A DNA stretch of 64,000 nt from Chitinophaga silvatica (GTDB lineage Bacteria; Bacteroidota; Bacteroidia; Chitinophagales; Chitinophagaceae), in NCBI RefSeq assembly GCF_003419895.1, contig NZ_QPMM01000001.1, forward strand, positions 124,001 through 188,000, read 5' to 3'. Below, one piece after another: positions 27,758-37,302 of the stretch (position 1 is its first letter; the number at the start of each line of letters is the position of its first letter). The notes beneath the pieces were generated by a model that had not been told where the DNA came from, did not search any database, and saw only the letters and a program-made list of their open reading frames with translations. The translations under genes were made by a program, and so were the position numbers.

Positions 27758-29521
27758 ATGCGTTTCTTTAAAATTTTCTTTGCTACCCTCCTTGCTTTGG
27801 TAACCTTTGTAGTACTGTTGATTATAGTACTATCCGTTATGGTAGGCAAAGCGTTATCCTCCGAAAAAGTTGTAATATCCCCTAATGGCGTGCTGGTATT
27901 GGAAACAGGCCAGGCCTATCGTGAACAACGACTCGTAAACCCCCTTGGCATACTGATGAAAGACGAACCTGGGGAAATTCCAGGGTTGTTTCAAACAGTA
28001 AGGCTTTTGGAAAATGCAGCAACAGACGATAATATTAAAGGGATTTACCTGAAAGTAAATGGCAACCCCAATGGCTTCGCAAGCACGGAAGAACTTCGTA
28101 AAGCCCTGCTGCGTTTCCGGGCCTCCGGCAAATTTGTGTATGCCTACGGAGAGGTAATGGATCAAAATGCCTATTACCTGGCTACCGCAGCTAATAAAGT
28201 GTATCTGAACCCTAAAGGGGGGATTGATTTTAATGGGTTTTCTTCTCAGCTGGTGTTTATAAAAGGAACACTTGATAAGCTGGAGATTAAACCTGAAATT
28301 TTCTACTGTGGAAAGTATAAAAGCGCAACAGAACCCCTAAGAGAAACGAAAATGACGGACGCTAACAGGGTTCAGACTACCGAATTCCTCGGTGAACTGT
28401 ATGGAAACTACCTGCTGGGTATCAGCAAAACCAGGAATATTGATACGGCAACCCTGCATGGTTATGCGAATCAAAACCTGATTCAGGATGCTTCCGATGC
28501 CCTGAAGTATAAACTGGTAGATGCCCTGAAATATGATGATGAAATAACCGCTGAGCTTAAATCAAAAACCGGTACTAAAGACGGTTCAGATCTCAACCTG
28601 GTTACCATTGGTAAATACAATAATGCTACGGTCCTCGATAATGGGGATGCTACCAATAGCATAGCTATTATTTATGCACAGGGAGATATCGTAAGCGGCC
28701 GCGCTCCCGATAGAAATAAGGCTATCGCCAGTGAAGATTATATCAAGGAAATCCGTAAGGCCAGAGAAGATAAGAATGTAAAAGCTATTCTTTTCAGAGT
28801 AAACTCCGGTGGTGGTAGTGCCCTGGCTTCTGAAGTAATCTGGAGAGAATTAAGCCTGGCTAAAAAAGCAAAACCAGTAGTGGTTTCGATGGGCGATTAT
28901 GCTGCCTCCGGTGGATATTATATCTCCTGCATGGCCGACAGCATCTTTGCAGAACCTAATACCTTAACCGGCTCTATTGGCGTATTCGGCATTATGTTTA
29001 ATATGCAGGATTTCTTCAAAAATAAAGTAGGCGTAACATTCGACGGAGTTAAAACCGCTCAGTATGCCGATTTAGGATCTGTAGGCCGTCCATTAACAGA
29101 TATTGAGAAGAGATTTGTGCAGAATGGAGTGGATAGCACCTATGCTACCTTTAAATCAAGAGTTGTAGCAGGAAGGAAGTTATCAGCAGAAATAGTTGAT
29201 AGTATTGCACAAGGACGGGTTTGGAGCGGTATGGAAGCTAAAAGAATCGGATTGGTAGACAGAATCGGAGGAATTAATGATGCCCTGGAAAGTGCAGCGA
29301 AACTGGCCAAATTAACACAGTTTGGAATTAAAGAATACCCTGAAGTGAAAGAATCTCCGCTAACTTTGCTTGTCAAAAGCCTGAGTGGAGAAGAGGCTAC
29401 TGAAAGGATGCTGAAAAAAGAACTGGGTACCAACTATGATTTATACAAGCAAATAAAAGAGGTTCAGGATATCCGAGGTGAAATTCAGGCCAGAATGCCG
29501 TTTAAATACAACATTCGATAG
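27758..29521 (+). CDS. sppA: Signal peptide peptidase SppA, 67K type
   Basis: A 587-residue membrane-anchored serine/lysine protease that degrades cleaved signal peptides. One N-terminal membrane helix (residues about 5-28) is followed by two tandem S49 domains. The catalytic Lys is in GKYKSATEP (Lys188, matching the YKSA motif of E. coli SppA). The nucleophile Ser is in DYAASGGYYIS (Ser384), preceded by the NSGGGSALASE motif and followed by TGSIGVFG. The full-length double-domain form matches the E. coli type. A promoter box and a long terminator hairpin flank it. Confidence 0.95.
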   Translation: MRFFKIFFATLLALVTFVVLLIIVLSVMVGKALSSEKVVISPNGVLVLETGQAYREQRLVNPLGILMKDEPGEIPGLFQTVRLLENAATDDNIKGIYLKVNGNPNGFASTEELRKALLRFRASGKFVYAYGEVMDQNAYYLATAANKVYLNPKGGIDFNGFSSQLVFIKGTLDKLEIKPEIFYCGKYKSATEPLRETKMTDANRVQTTEFLGELYGNYLLGISKTRNIDTATLHGYANQNLIQDASDALKYKLVDALKYDDEITAELKSKTGTKDGSDLNLVTIGKYNNATVLDNGDATNSIAIIYAQGDIVSGRAPDRNKAIASEDYIKEIRKAREDKNVKAILFRVNSGGGSALASEVIWRELSLAKKAKPVVVSMGDYAASGGYYISCMADSIFAEPNTLTGSIGVFGIMFNMQDFFKNKVGVTFDGVKTAQYADLGSVGRPLTDIEKRFVQNGVDSTYATFKSRVVAGRKLSAEIVDSIAQGRVWSGMEAKRIGLVDRIGGINDALESAAKLAKLTQFGIKEYPEVKESPLTLLVKSLSGEEATERMLKKELGTNYDLYKQIKEVQDIRGEIQARMPFKYNIR

Positions 29522-29609
29522 TTTTTCACTGTGAAACAGCCAGCATAAACAATTGGATGGCTGTGAGTTAAATACAACGATCATTAGTTTTTTATCTATA
29601 ATCTAAGTA

Positions 29610-29662
29610 GCGGGATTTGTTAAAAGTTGCCTCAATGGGTCAACTTTTGGCAAATCCCGCTT
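29610..29662 (+). terminator. Long two-part hairpin after sppA
   Basis: AGCGGGATTTG (29610-29620) pairs with CAAATCCCGCT (29652-29662). Inside it AAAAGTTG (29623-29630) pairs with CAACTTTT (29642-29649), giving 19 pairs broken only by a 2x2 internal loop. TTTCG follows. It lies 90 bases after the sppA stop. A short TTCGTAA direct repeat is next to it. Confidence 0.65.
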
Positions 29663-29725
29663 TCGTAATTCGTAATTCGTCAATTTTTATAGTAGTTTTA
29701 CCGCCGTTTTTAAATAGCAGATCAG

Positions 29726-30832
29726 ATGAACGGAGCTAGATACAGTCAGCTTAGAGCAATGTTAGCCATTACAAAAGGCAGTTTAAGAGGGATTATGCGT
29801 AGCCCGTCTTCTATTGTATTCAGTTTGGGTTTTCCATTGGTTTTTATACTGGTTTTCGGGTTTATCGGAAATAGTAAGGTTTCCGTGAAGGTGGGAGTAG
29901 ATAGAGCCACAGATATTAACAGCCCGCTTTATCAGGGCCTGGCCAAAACCGGGGCACTGAATCTGGTAACAGATGAACCTGCTAGTGAAATGGAAGACGA
30001 TTTGAAAAAAGGCCGTCTGGTAGCCATTCTTCATATCCTGACACATAAAGATTCTGCCGACAGAATAGCTTACGACATCAACGTTCGCTCTTCCACTGCT
30101 TCTGATGCCAATAAAAAGTTAGTGCTTCAGTCAATTCTCAAGGAAGTGACCGAGTACCTCGATGATCAGTATTATCCACGCCCATCTGTAGCTACTATTA
30201 GCGAAACCGTTATTCCCGGGCGCTTATACAAGACTATCGACTTTATCCTGCCAGGCCAGCTGGGTTTTGCCCTGATGAGCTCGGCAGTATTCACCACGGC
30301 ATTCCTCTTTTTTAATATGCGCCAGATGTTGGTGCTAAAACGTTTTTTTGCAACCCCAATCAGGAGAATATACATTGTATTGGGCGAAGCACTCGCCAGA
30401 ATGCTCTTTCAATTACTTACTTCAGTTATAATCATAGCATTAGGTCATTTTGCCTTTGGTTTTACCCTGGTTCATGGTTTCTCCACTTTTGTAGAGATGC
30501 TGATCCTTTCGGTATTTGGACTACTGATCTTTATGGGTTTTGGCTTCATCGTAAGCAGCGTAGCCAAAAACGTAAGTATTATCCCTATGATTGCCAATAT
30601 CTTCACATTACCACAGTTTCTGCTGGCCGGAACCCTTTGGCCGGTAGATTCGTTCCCAACCTGGTTACAACCGATATGTCGACTCATGCCCCTTACCTAT
30701 CTGACAGATGCATTGAGAAAAGTAGCCTTTGAAGGATTGCATTTGTGGCAGGTTGGTTGGGAAGTTGCTGTATTAACTCTTTGGGGTATAGTAGTTTATA
30801 CAGTTGCGGTTAAAGTATTCAAGTGGGAGTAG
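29726..30832 (+). CDS. ABC-2 type transporter permease
   Basis: A 368-residue inner membrane protein. One N-terminal helix (about residues 30-48) is followed by an extracytoplasmic region of roughly 130 residues, then five hydrophobic segments from about residue 170 (PGQLGFALMSSAVFTTAFLFFNM, then SVFGLLIFMGFGFIVSSVA, then NIFTLPQFLLAGTLWP). This is the YhgE/DrrB-like ABC-2 export layout. No ATPase gene is visible next to it in the window, so its ATP-binding partner must be encoded elsewhere. It ends 40 bases before the SRPBCC pair. Confidence 0.87.
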   Translation: MNGARYSQLRAMLAITKGSLRGIMRSPSSIVFSLGFPLVFILVFGFIGNSKVSVKVGVDRATDINSPLYQGLAKTGALNLVTDEPASEMEDDLKKGRLVAILHILTHKDSADRIAYDINVRSSTASDANKKLVLQSILKEVTEYLDDQYYPRPSVATISETVIPGRLYKTIDFILPGQLGFALMSSAVFTTAFLFFNMRQMLVLKRFFATPIRRIYIVLGEALARMLFQLLTSVIIIALGHFAFGFTLVHGFSTFVEMLILSVFGLLIFMGFGFIVSSVAKNVSIIPMIANIFTLPQFLLAGTLWPVDSFPTWLQPICRLMPLTYLTDALRKVAFEGLHLWQVGWEVAVLTLWGIVVYTVAVKVFKWE

Positions 30833-30872
30833 CGATGGATTTGTTAGCTTTGCAGTATGTAAATCCAATGAG

Positions 30873-31415
30873 ATGCAAACCTTATTCATTATCCTGGGCG
30901 CATTAGTTGTATTAGTACTGGGGTTATTCATTTTCAGTATGTTCCTTTCCCCTTCAGTTAAGGTAGAAAGATCTGTTTTTGTTCCTGCGGAAGCATCCGT
31001 CATTTTTCCATTAATAAATATTGTTACCAACTGGGAGCTTTGGTCGCCCTGGCAGAAAATTGATCCTAATATCAAAATCACCTATGGCGAAAAAGAAAGC
31101 GGACCAGGAGCCAGCTATAGTTGGGAAAGCCAGAACAGGAATCTGGGCAATGGCCATATGACCATTGTGGAGTCGCGGCCCGATAATTTCATAGCTACAC
31201 ATACAGATTTCATGCGTTTTGGAGTAGCAAAAGGATTTTTCAGGCTGGAACCCATTACCGGAGGTACTGTACTTACCTGGGAAACGATTTGTGAAATGGG
31301 GTCAAATCCGGTTAGGAAACTTGCAGGGCTCATGATGGATAAATGGATAGGAGGGGATTTTGAAAAAGGGTTAGAAAACATAAAGAAACTGGCTGCCTCG
31401 AAATCCGAGAAGTAG
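30873..31415 (+). CDS. SRPBCC (START-like) family protein with N-terminal membrane helix
   Basis: 180 residues from the ATG at 30873; the upstream in-frame start at 30804 overlaps the permease gene and is rejected. One membrane helix at residues 4-25 is followed by a polyketide-cyclase-type helix-grip domain (SVKVERSVFVPAEASVIFPLI, NWELWSPWQKIDPN, GPGASYSWES). Such domains bind hydrophobic ligands. A paralogue follows 19 bases later, so the pair arose by tandem duplication. The role is unknown; an envelope location is expected. Confidence 0.85.
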   Translation: MQTLFIILGALVVLVLGLFIFSMFLSPSVKVERSVFVPAEASVIFPLINIVTNWELWSPWQKIDPNIKITYGEKESGPGASYSWESQNRNLGNGHMTIVESRPDNFIATHTDFMRFGVAKGFFRLEPITGGTVLTWETICEMGSNPVRKLAGLMMDKWIGGDFEKGLENIKKLAASKSEK

Positions 31416-31434
31416 CTCTATAAATCAGATTGTT

Positions 31435-31968
31435 ATGCGTTTTTTGAAGCTGATACTATTCAGTATCCTTACTTTTGGAACTTTAATATTCCTTACTTCC
31501 TTATTATTTCCCTCTACCGCAGTGGTAGAGCGAACCGGAGTAATACATGCGCCTATTGATACAGTTTATGCGCATGTCAACGATCTGAAAGCCTGGGTAC
31601 AATGGAATCCATGGGCCCGACCAGATACTACAGCTACTTTGGAATACTCTGATCCTGCTTATGGTGCCGGCGCATATTATACCTGGAAAGGAAAACAAAG
31701 TACCGGAAAAGTGACTATACTGGATAGTGAACCAGATAAGGGTGTTCATTACCTTATGGATATTGAAGGCTTAAAACCTGTGCATGGAGGAATTGAGCTG
31801 AAACATACTGCCGATGGTAAAGCCACTGCAATATTCTGGCATATGGAAATTAAACTGGGCTTGTTGCCATGGTGGAAGCTAAGAGGATTTGTGGCCGACA
31901 GAATTTATGGTCCGACCATGGACCAGGCCTTAAATCAACTTAGTGCCATCTGTGAAAACCGTCACTAA
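31435..31968 (+). CDS. SRPBCC (START-like) family protein, tandem paralogue
   Basis: A 177-residue paralogue of the preceding protein with the same plan: an N-terminal helix (residues 4-25), then a helix-grip domain with AVVERTGVIHAPIDTVY, WVQWNPWARPD and YGAGAYYTWKG, which align with the matching blocks in the first copy. The two are clearly diverged, so the duplication is not recent. It is probably co-transcribed with the permease and the first copy. Confidence 0.85.
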   Translation: MRFLKLILFSILTFGTLIFLTSLLFPSTAVVERTGVIHAPIDTVYAHVNDLKAWVQWNPWARPDTTATLEYSDPAYGAGAYYTWKGKQSTGKVTILDSEPDKGVHYLMDIEGLKPVHGGIELKHTADGKATAIFWHMEIKLGLLPWWKLRGFVADRIYGPTMDQALNQLSAICENRH

Positions 31969-32076
31969 TAATTATTTTACCATTGGTCAGATATTTAAAG
32001 TTTTTACCAGATTAATGGTTTAAATTGGTTTCACTCAAAACTTATATTTTTACTCATCCTGGAAAAAACAGATAAA

Positions 32077-32571
32077 ATGAAACATTTCTTTTTGGCAACC
32101 TTCTTCTTAGCCTTCACCAGCTTTGTATTTGCTCAGGAAAAAGCTCCGAAAAGCCCACACCTCACCGTAGAGAATAATGGCGTTAAAATCGTATACGGCC
32201 AGCCTTCTAAAAGAGGTCGCGTAATTTATGGCGAATTAGTTCCCTATGGCCAGGTTTGGCGTACAGGAGCCGATCAGGCAACTGAAATCACCTTTAGCAA
32301 AGATGTTACATTTGGTGGTCAGAAAGTAAAAGCAGGAACCTATACTTTGTTTACTATTCCTGATCCTCAAACCTGGACAGTTATCCTGAATAGCAAATTA
32401 GGTCAATGGGGTGCTTATGACTACGAAAAAAATAAATCACAGGATGTATTGTCTGTTAAAATCAAAAGAGAAGCACTTTCTAAACCAGTTGAAAAGCTGA
32501 CCTTCACTTTACCAGGTAATGCAGTTGTTTTTGAATGGGATGATACTAAACTTACCATTCCGGTAAAATAA
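32077..32571 (+). CDS. DUF2911 domain-containing secreted protein
   Basis: A 164-residue protein with a signal peptide (residues 1-20, ending FVFAQ). The DUF2911 marks are visible: VYGQPSKRGRVIYGELVPYGQVWRTG and the ADQATEITFSKDV and AGTYTLFTIP blocks. The family is abundant in Bacteroidota and its function is unknown. It is monocistronic and is followed by a strong terminator. Confidence 0.9.
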   Translation: MKHFFLATFFLAFTSFVFAQEKAPKSPHLTVENNGVKIVYGQPSKRGRVIYGELVPYGQVWRTGADQATEITFSKDVTFGGQKVKAGTYTLFTIPDPQTWTVILNSKLGQWGAYDYEKNKSQDVLSVKIKREALSKPVEKLTFTLPGNAVVFEWDDTKLTIPVK

Positions 32572-32592
32572 ATTATTGGGCTTTAGTAAGTT

Positions 32593-32628
32593 GTATGGGC
32601 AAGGGCTTTTCCTTGCCCATACGTTTTT
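32593..32628 (+). terminator. Strong rho-independent terminator
   Basis: A perfect 12-bp stem GTATGGGCAAGG / CCTTGCCCATAC with loop GCTTTT, followed by GTTTTTAG, after the DUF2911 gene. Confidence 0.9.
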
Positions 32629-32683
32629 AGGCTCGCAGGCTCGCATTGTTATCTCGCCAGGGCGCAAAGATTAATATTAAGAA
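32629..32683. repeat. Second copy of the dispersed 3'-end repeat
   Basis: It contains GCTCGCAGGCTCGC, identical to 26296-26309, then TCTCGCCAGGGCGCAAAG leading into ATTAATATTAAGAA, the core shared with 26312-26346. It lies between the convergent DUF2911 and bioA genes and carries only one arm. Confidence 0.75.
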
Positions 32684-32738
32684 ACCAGGTCTATATTGGA
32701 ATAATAGCTCTCAACTTCATCAGGTGCAATAATCAGGA

Positions 32739-34031
32739 TTACGACACCAGTGTTAAGAACTCCTTGATCCCACCATAAATAGTAGCCAGCTGTTCGTTGG
32801 TAATGCAGTACGGAGGTAAAATATATAGTGTATTGCCTAACGGTCGGAGCATAATCCGTTTTTTCCTGAAAAAGGTATGTACCTGATCGGCCAACGAATT
32901 CGTATACCCATCTGCATTAGCGGTCACAATTTCAAAAGCAACGATAGTTCCCAATATTCTTGGTTTTTTTACTATTGGGAAATTCCGCAACTCTTCAATG
33001 AAGTTACTGTGCAGCGTATGAATACGTTTGCGGTTCTCTTCACATGCCGGGTCCAGAAACAGGTCGAGACTAGCCAGGGCTGCTGTACACGCAATTGGAT
33101 TTGCAGTAAATGAATGCCCATGAAACAATGTCTTAAGCTTATCGTTGGAAAGAAAAGCATTGTAGATCTCATTCGTGGTAGTAGTAACACCCAAAGCCAT
33201 AGTACCACCTGTAAGGCCTTTCGATAAACAGATCATATCTGGCGGAACTCCGATACTTTCCATTGCGAAATTGGTACCGGTTCTTCCAAAACCTGTCATT
33301 ACCTCATCGGCAATCAGCAGAATTTCACGGGAAGTACACCACTTAAGTAACTGTGCAAACGTTTGGGCATCATACATAATCATCCCCCCGGAACCTTGCA
33401 GCAAGGGTTCGAAAATGAAGGCTGCAATACTTTCAGCCCCGATATCTTCTATTGATTGGATAAGAGAGGGTAAATTATCTGCGGTAGGTACATCCAAAAA
33501 GTGAACATCAAACAATAAATCATCAAAAACACGGGTAAAAACACTTCTGCCACTAACACTCATCGCTCCGAAGGTATCGCCATGATAGGCATTTTTAAAA
33601 GCCAGAATATTACGTTTAGCCTGCCCTTTATTATCCCAGTATTGCAGCGCCATTTTGAGGGCCACTTCCACTGCCGTAGATCCATTGTCTGAATAAAATA
33701 CCTTACCCTGTTTACCTCCGATTAATTTTAAGAGTCGTTCTGCCAGAGAAACAGCAGGAGGGTGGGTATAACCTGCAAAAATGCAATGTTCCAGTTGCAT
33801 AGCCTGCGCGGCTATCTGCTGAGCAATATAGGGATGTGCATGACCATGAATATTAACCCACCAGCTGGATGTTGCATCAATATATTCCTGATCCTGTTCG
33901 TCAAATAATAGTGCTCCTGCTCCTCTCACAATACCTATGGGTGCCGGTGCAGTCTGCATCTGTGTGTAAGGATGCCAAATTACTTCCAGGTCGCGCTTTG
34001 ACAAATCATTGTTGTGCATTCTCGTTGGCAT
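32739..34031 (-). CDS. bioA: Adenosylmethionine--8-amino-7-oxononanoate aminotransferase
   Basis: A 430-residue class III PLP-dependent aminotransferase of biotin synthesis (makes DAPA from KAPA with SAM as amino donor). BioA marks are VIWHPYTQMQTAP near the start, GYTHPPAV, FYSDNGSTAVEVALK, YHGDTFGAMSVSG, LIADEVMTGFGRTG and the PLP lysine in LSKGLTGGTMALG. FHGHSFTANPIACTAA follows. The length is normal. No other bio gene is adjacent in this window. The start could also be the Met five codons in. It ends next to a repeat copy. Confidence 0.94.
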   Translation of the reverse strand: MPTRMHNNDLSKRDLEVIWHPYTQMQTAPAPIGIVRGAGALLFDEQDQEYIDATSSWWVNIHGHAHPYIAQQIAAQAMQLEHCIFAGYTHPPAVSLAERLLKLIGGKQGKVFYSDNGSTAVEVALKMALQYWDNKGQAKRNILAFKNAYHGDTFGAMSVSGRSVFTRVFDDLLFDVHFLDVPTADNLPSLIQSIEDIGAESIAAFIFEPLLQGSGGMIMYDAQTFAQLLKWCTSREILLIADEVMTGFGRTGTNFAMESIGVPPDMICLSKGLTGGTMALGVTTTTNEIYNAFLSNDKLKTLFHGHSFTANPIACTAALASLDLFLDPACEENRKRIHTLHSNFIEELRNFPIVKKPRILGTIVAFEIVTANADGYTNSLADQVHTFFRKKRIMLRPLGNTLYILPPYCITNEQLATIYGGIKEFLTLVS

Positions 34032-34061
34032 TTAGTGAATGCGCAATATACAGCAATTGTG

Positions 34062-36539
34062 TTATTCGACATTGCATTGTAACATGCGTAATAAATCTTC
34101 CGGGGCATATGGCTTTGGCAACATATTTTTTACGCCAAGCCCATTGAGTCGTTTCCTGACATCTGGCATGATATCGGCCGTTAATACAATAATAAAAGCA
34201 GTTGGTTGCCATTCCTTAATATGCGGAATGGTTTCATATCCGTTCATTTCAGGCATATGAAGGTCCAGAATAATGCCATCATACAGGTCTTCCTTCATTT
34301 TTTGCAAAGCTACTTTTCCATTGCAGGCAGAACTAATGATAGCTCCGGTAGCTTGTAACTGTAGCTCAAGAATGCGAATATTTATCGGATTGTCTTCAAT
34401 GATCAGAATTTTTTTGTCCTGTAAACAGCCATTGTCGGATTGTTCATCATTTGAATGAATGATGCTGTTTTTCTTTGGAATTAAGAAACTAATATCAAAT
34501 CTGAAAGTGGTGCCTTCATCTTTCTTACTTTCCAGTATAATATTGCTATTGTAAAGGTTGATCAGCTTTTTAGTGATGGCCAAACCAAGTCCTGTACCTC
34601 CGTGCAGCCTTGAGATGGCAGAATTTTCCTGTACAAAGGAATCAAATATCTTTTCCTGCATATCTTCAGAGATACCAATACCTGTATCTTTTACTTCAAA
34701 ACTTAAAGCACAGTAATCGGGGTTAGTACAGGCTTCCTGTTGTACTTCAATGGAAACGTACCCTTTTTGTGTAAACTTAATTGCATTATTCAGCAAATTA
34801 TTGATGATCTGTCCAAGGCGTACAGGATCACCGATTATATTTTCAGGTATTGTATCATCAAAAGAAGTATAAAGTTTAATTCCTTTAGATTTTGCCAACG
34901 GTTGATGATTACGTGTAATACCTTGCAACAGGGCTGTTGGATTGAAGGGAATATGTTCGAGTTCTATTTTACCAGCTTCCATTTTCGTAAAGTCAAGAAT
35001 GTCATTAATTAAACCTAGCAGATGACGGGCACTGAATTGTAAGGTTTGAATTATTTCGCCCTGGGCATCGGAGGTGCCACCATTCAGAATGCCTGCAATA
35101 CCAATGATGGCATTTAATGGAGTTCTGATCTCATGGCTCATTACAGAAAGAAACTCACTTCTGGATTGAGCAGCTTTTTGAGCATTATCTCTGGCGTTTA
35201 CCAATTGGAGTTCAGCATCTTTCTTATCGGTAATATCCATTATGATTCCTCTGAAATGGGTAGCCATTCCTCGCTGATTGAGAATAGGTACTCCAATTGT
35301 ACGTACCCAGGTTTGTTTTCCTTTTGCAGAAATATGTCTGAGTTCCAGATCGTAAGGCTCGTAATTGTAGAAGAGGTTCTCTCGTGCTGCTTCATAGACC
35401 GGACGATCTTCCGGGTGATAGAACCCAATTGCACTTTGAAGAGAGATAGAATAGTTCTGAGGTATTTCCCTCATTTTATAAATCTCTGCCGTCCAGAATA
35501 ATTGCCCGGTGTTTACATTGAATTCCCATCCTCCCATTTTAGACATCTGCTGACAGATACTAAGTAGTTGATTACTTCTTTTAAGTTCGGTTTGGGTATG
35601 CTCATAATTTAGCTTTTGGCTTTCCTGAGTGGTAACATCCCGTATTAGCAAGAGCAGACGTTTGGAACTTGATTCGGTGTTTTCAAAAAGGCTCATTTTT
35701 ATTCTGTACCACTTTTCAACTTCCTGACGGATATCCTTATATACATATTCCTGTCTGACTCCTGTTTTGAGTACCTCATCTGCCATCTGATCAAAGTAAC
35801 TGGCATGTTCACCAAGGGTTTCATTTATTGTTTTTCCAATGAATTCTTCCCGTGGTTTGAATAACAAATGATCCTGCCGGCACCATACATGGGTGAAAAT
35901 CTTTTGATCATTGATTTCCATTACAATATCGTCAAGTGTCAGCATCAATGAATTCCAATCTTCCTGCCATTTGGTATTCTGACTGATCAGTTGCGTTTGT
36001 TTTGATTGCTGGATTTGTTGAAAGTGTAATCTTCCGAGGAGCTTAAGTAATGGCTGAAGTAAATCGATAGTTCCCTGATTGTAGCCAGATATTCTGCCTG
36101 CCAGCCCAACTACTATCAAAACTTCATTTTGAAACAGAACTGGTATTCCTATATATGGGTATAAGGAGCTATCAATGCGCTCAATAACTTCACTTATTTG
36201 TGGTTGTTTGGTTTGAAGGGCAGTTTCCAGACAGGCATAAAATTCCTTATCGTTTTCTACTGAAATGTTGATATGCGATTGACGGGAGATTCTGTTATGA
36301 TAATTGTTTACAGTGCCAATAAATCCATATCTGCTTTTGGTGAGCTTCATCAGGTTATTCAAAAGCTCATCAAAGCTATCTCGGTTGTTATCTTCCCAAA
36401 AATCTTCTGCCTGTATCAGATTAATGATACGTAATAATTCCTGTTGTTGCCATATTTGTTCCTGTGATTGGAGATTAATCTCTAACTCCTCTGTAAAAGT
36501 GCCACTTTTAGAGGAACTGGTTAAACGGGATGCCAGCAT
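34062..36539 (-). CDS. Hybrid sensor histidine kinase/response regulator
   Basis: An 825-residue cytoplasmic hybrid kinase without membrane segments. Domains in order: a GAF-like domain at about 35-170, a PAS domain at about 200-305, a second PAS/PAC at about 325-440 (MGGWEFNVNTGQLFW, then DITDKK), a HisKA domain with phospho-accepting His469 (FLSVMSHEIRTPLNA), and an HATPase with NNAIKFTQKG, DTGIGI and GTGLGLAI. A receiver domain with Asp759 (IILDLHMPEMNG) ends the protein. The GAF and PAS inputs imply sensing of a small soluble signal. No output regulator is adjacent. bioA follows on the same strand after 30 bases, probably by chance. Confidence 0.93.
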   Translation of the reverse strand: MLASRLTSSSKSGTFTEELEINLQSQEQIWQQQELLRIINLIQAEDFWEDNNRDSFDELLNNLMKLTKSRYGFIGTVNNYHNRISRQSHINISVENDKEFYACLETALQTKQPQISEVIERIDSSLYPYIGIPVLFQNEVLIVVGLAGRISGYNQGTIDLLQPLLKLLGRLHFQQIQQSKQTQLISQNTKWQEDWNSLMLTLDDIVMEINDQKIFTHVWCRQDHLLFKPREEFIGKTINETLGEHASYFDQMADEVLKTGVRQEYVYKDIRQEVEKWYRIKMSLFENTESSSKRLLLLIRDVTTQESQKLNYEHTQTELKRSNQLLSICQQMSKMGGWEFNVNTGQLFWTAEIYKMREIPQNYSISLQSAIGFYHPEDRPVYEAARENLFYNYEPYDLELRHISAKGKQTWVRTIGVPILNQRGMATHFRGIIMDITDKKDAELQLVNARDNAQKAAQSRSEFLSVMSHEIRTPLNAIIGIAGILNGGTSDAQGEIIQTLQFSARHLLGLINDILDFTKMEAGKIELEHIPFNPTALLQGITRNHQPLAKSKGIKLYTSFDDTIPENIIGDPVRLGQIINNLLNNAIKFTQKGYVSIEVQQEACTNPDYCALSFEVKDTGIGISEDMQEKIFDSFVQENSAISRLHGGTGLGLAITKKLINLYNSNIILESKKDEGTTFRFDISFLIPKKNSIIHSNDEQSDNGCLQDKKILIIEDNPINIRILELQLQATGAIISSACNGKVALQKMKEDLYDGIILDLHMPEMNGYETIPHIKEWQPTAFIIVLTADIMPDVRKRLNGLGVKNMLPKPYAPEDLLRMLQCNVE

Positions 36540-36840
36540 ACTGATAATGGTTTTACTGGTTCGTAAATAAATAGCTGTTATAACTGTCTACAGGCAGACA
36601 GTAATTTTTTGATCTTTGTTATGTCTTGGCTAAAGAGGCAGGTTACGCAGGACGGGGGAATAAATTTAGGGATTTCTTGTAAAGCAAAAAATTTTTTTTG
36701 TGGGGCTGGCAATTTAATTATTCAATTACCATTGGTAACCGAATAATTACAGTCAAAAATAAAAACGGTTGCAGTTATTTTAAATGAGAAGTAGAATAAA
36801 AGGCCGGAATTTTTCCGACCTTTTATTAGTTGAGTTTTTC
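36540..36840. other. 301-base intergenic region with an inverted repeat
   Basis: This region separates the hybrid kinase start from the SnoaL-like gene end. An exact 7-bp inverted repeat ACTGTCT (36583-36589) / AGACAGT (36596-36602) lies about 44 bases before the kinase start and is followed by a T-run. No gene was seen. The terminator at its other end is listed separately. Confidence 0.5.
36798..36826 (-). terminator. Terminator of the 36841 gene
   Basis: AAAAGGCCGGAA pairs with TTCCGACCTTTT (one mismatch) with loop TTT. On the minus strand it is followed by TTTTATTC, 15 bases past the stop. Confidence 0.75.
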
Positions 36841-37302
36841 CTAGGCAGTTTTAATTAAGCCTAATTGAGTTAACGCTGTAACACCATCATCGAGGCCTAT
36901 TTCTTCAACAATTTTACCATCCACAACTTTCAGTACAGTTGTTCCGGTAAAGTGCATTTTTCTTCCGGTTGATTCAGGAAGAGAACCTGCAAGGAAATCG
37001 CTAAAAGCAATGCCAGTGTGTGTACCGCCACCTTCCCATTGACCAACAACATAATCACCTTCGGCAATCAGGTCTGCTGTTCCCCAAAAATTTAGATTAG
37101 GAAATGCTGCACGGAAATCTGTCATGAATGCTTTGATATCGTCACGACCATTACGAGGCTCATGCAGTGAATATTTCAGGAGCATATCAGGTGCAGCAAT
37201 TTCGTCTACAATTGAAAGGTCAACTGTTTCTCCCCAGAAGTGTGTAAACCAACGTACAACTACTTCTTTGTTCAGTTCTTCTTTTGTTTTTTGATTTTCC
37301 AT
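36841..37302 (-). CDS. SnoaL-like / NTF2-like ester cyclase family protein
   Basis: A 153-residue NTF2-fold protein. The SnoaL-like pattern is visible: VVRWFTHFWG at the first helix, PDMLLKYSLHEPRNGRDDIKAFMTDFRAAFPNL in the middle (read in short pieces), then DYVVGQWEGGGTHTG and GTTVLKVVDGKIVEE. Members include polyketide cyclases and many uncharacterised small enzymes. It is soluble. Its own terminator follows. A second SnoaL-like gene lies upstream on the same strand after a 330-base gap. Confidence 0.85.
   Translation of the reverse strand: MENQKTKEELNKEVVVRWFTHFWGETVDLSIVDEIAAPDMLLKYSLHEPRNGRDDIKAFMTDFRAAFPNLNFWGTADLIAEGDYVVGQWEGGGTHTGIAFSDFLAGSLPESTGRKMHFTGTTVLKVVDGKIVEEIGLDDGVTALTQLGLIKTA

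Noticed and set aside
30804-30872. Upstream extension of the first SRPBCC protein
   Set aside because: The extra 23 residues overlap the permease gene and precede the natural membrane-helix start at 30873.
32739-36539. bioA and hybrid kinase as a functional biotin-sensing operon
   Set aside because: They share strand and close spacing, but no other bio gene or biotin repressor motif supports a link.
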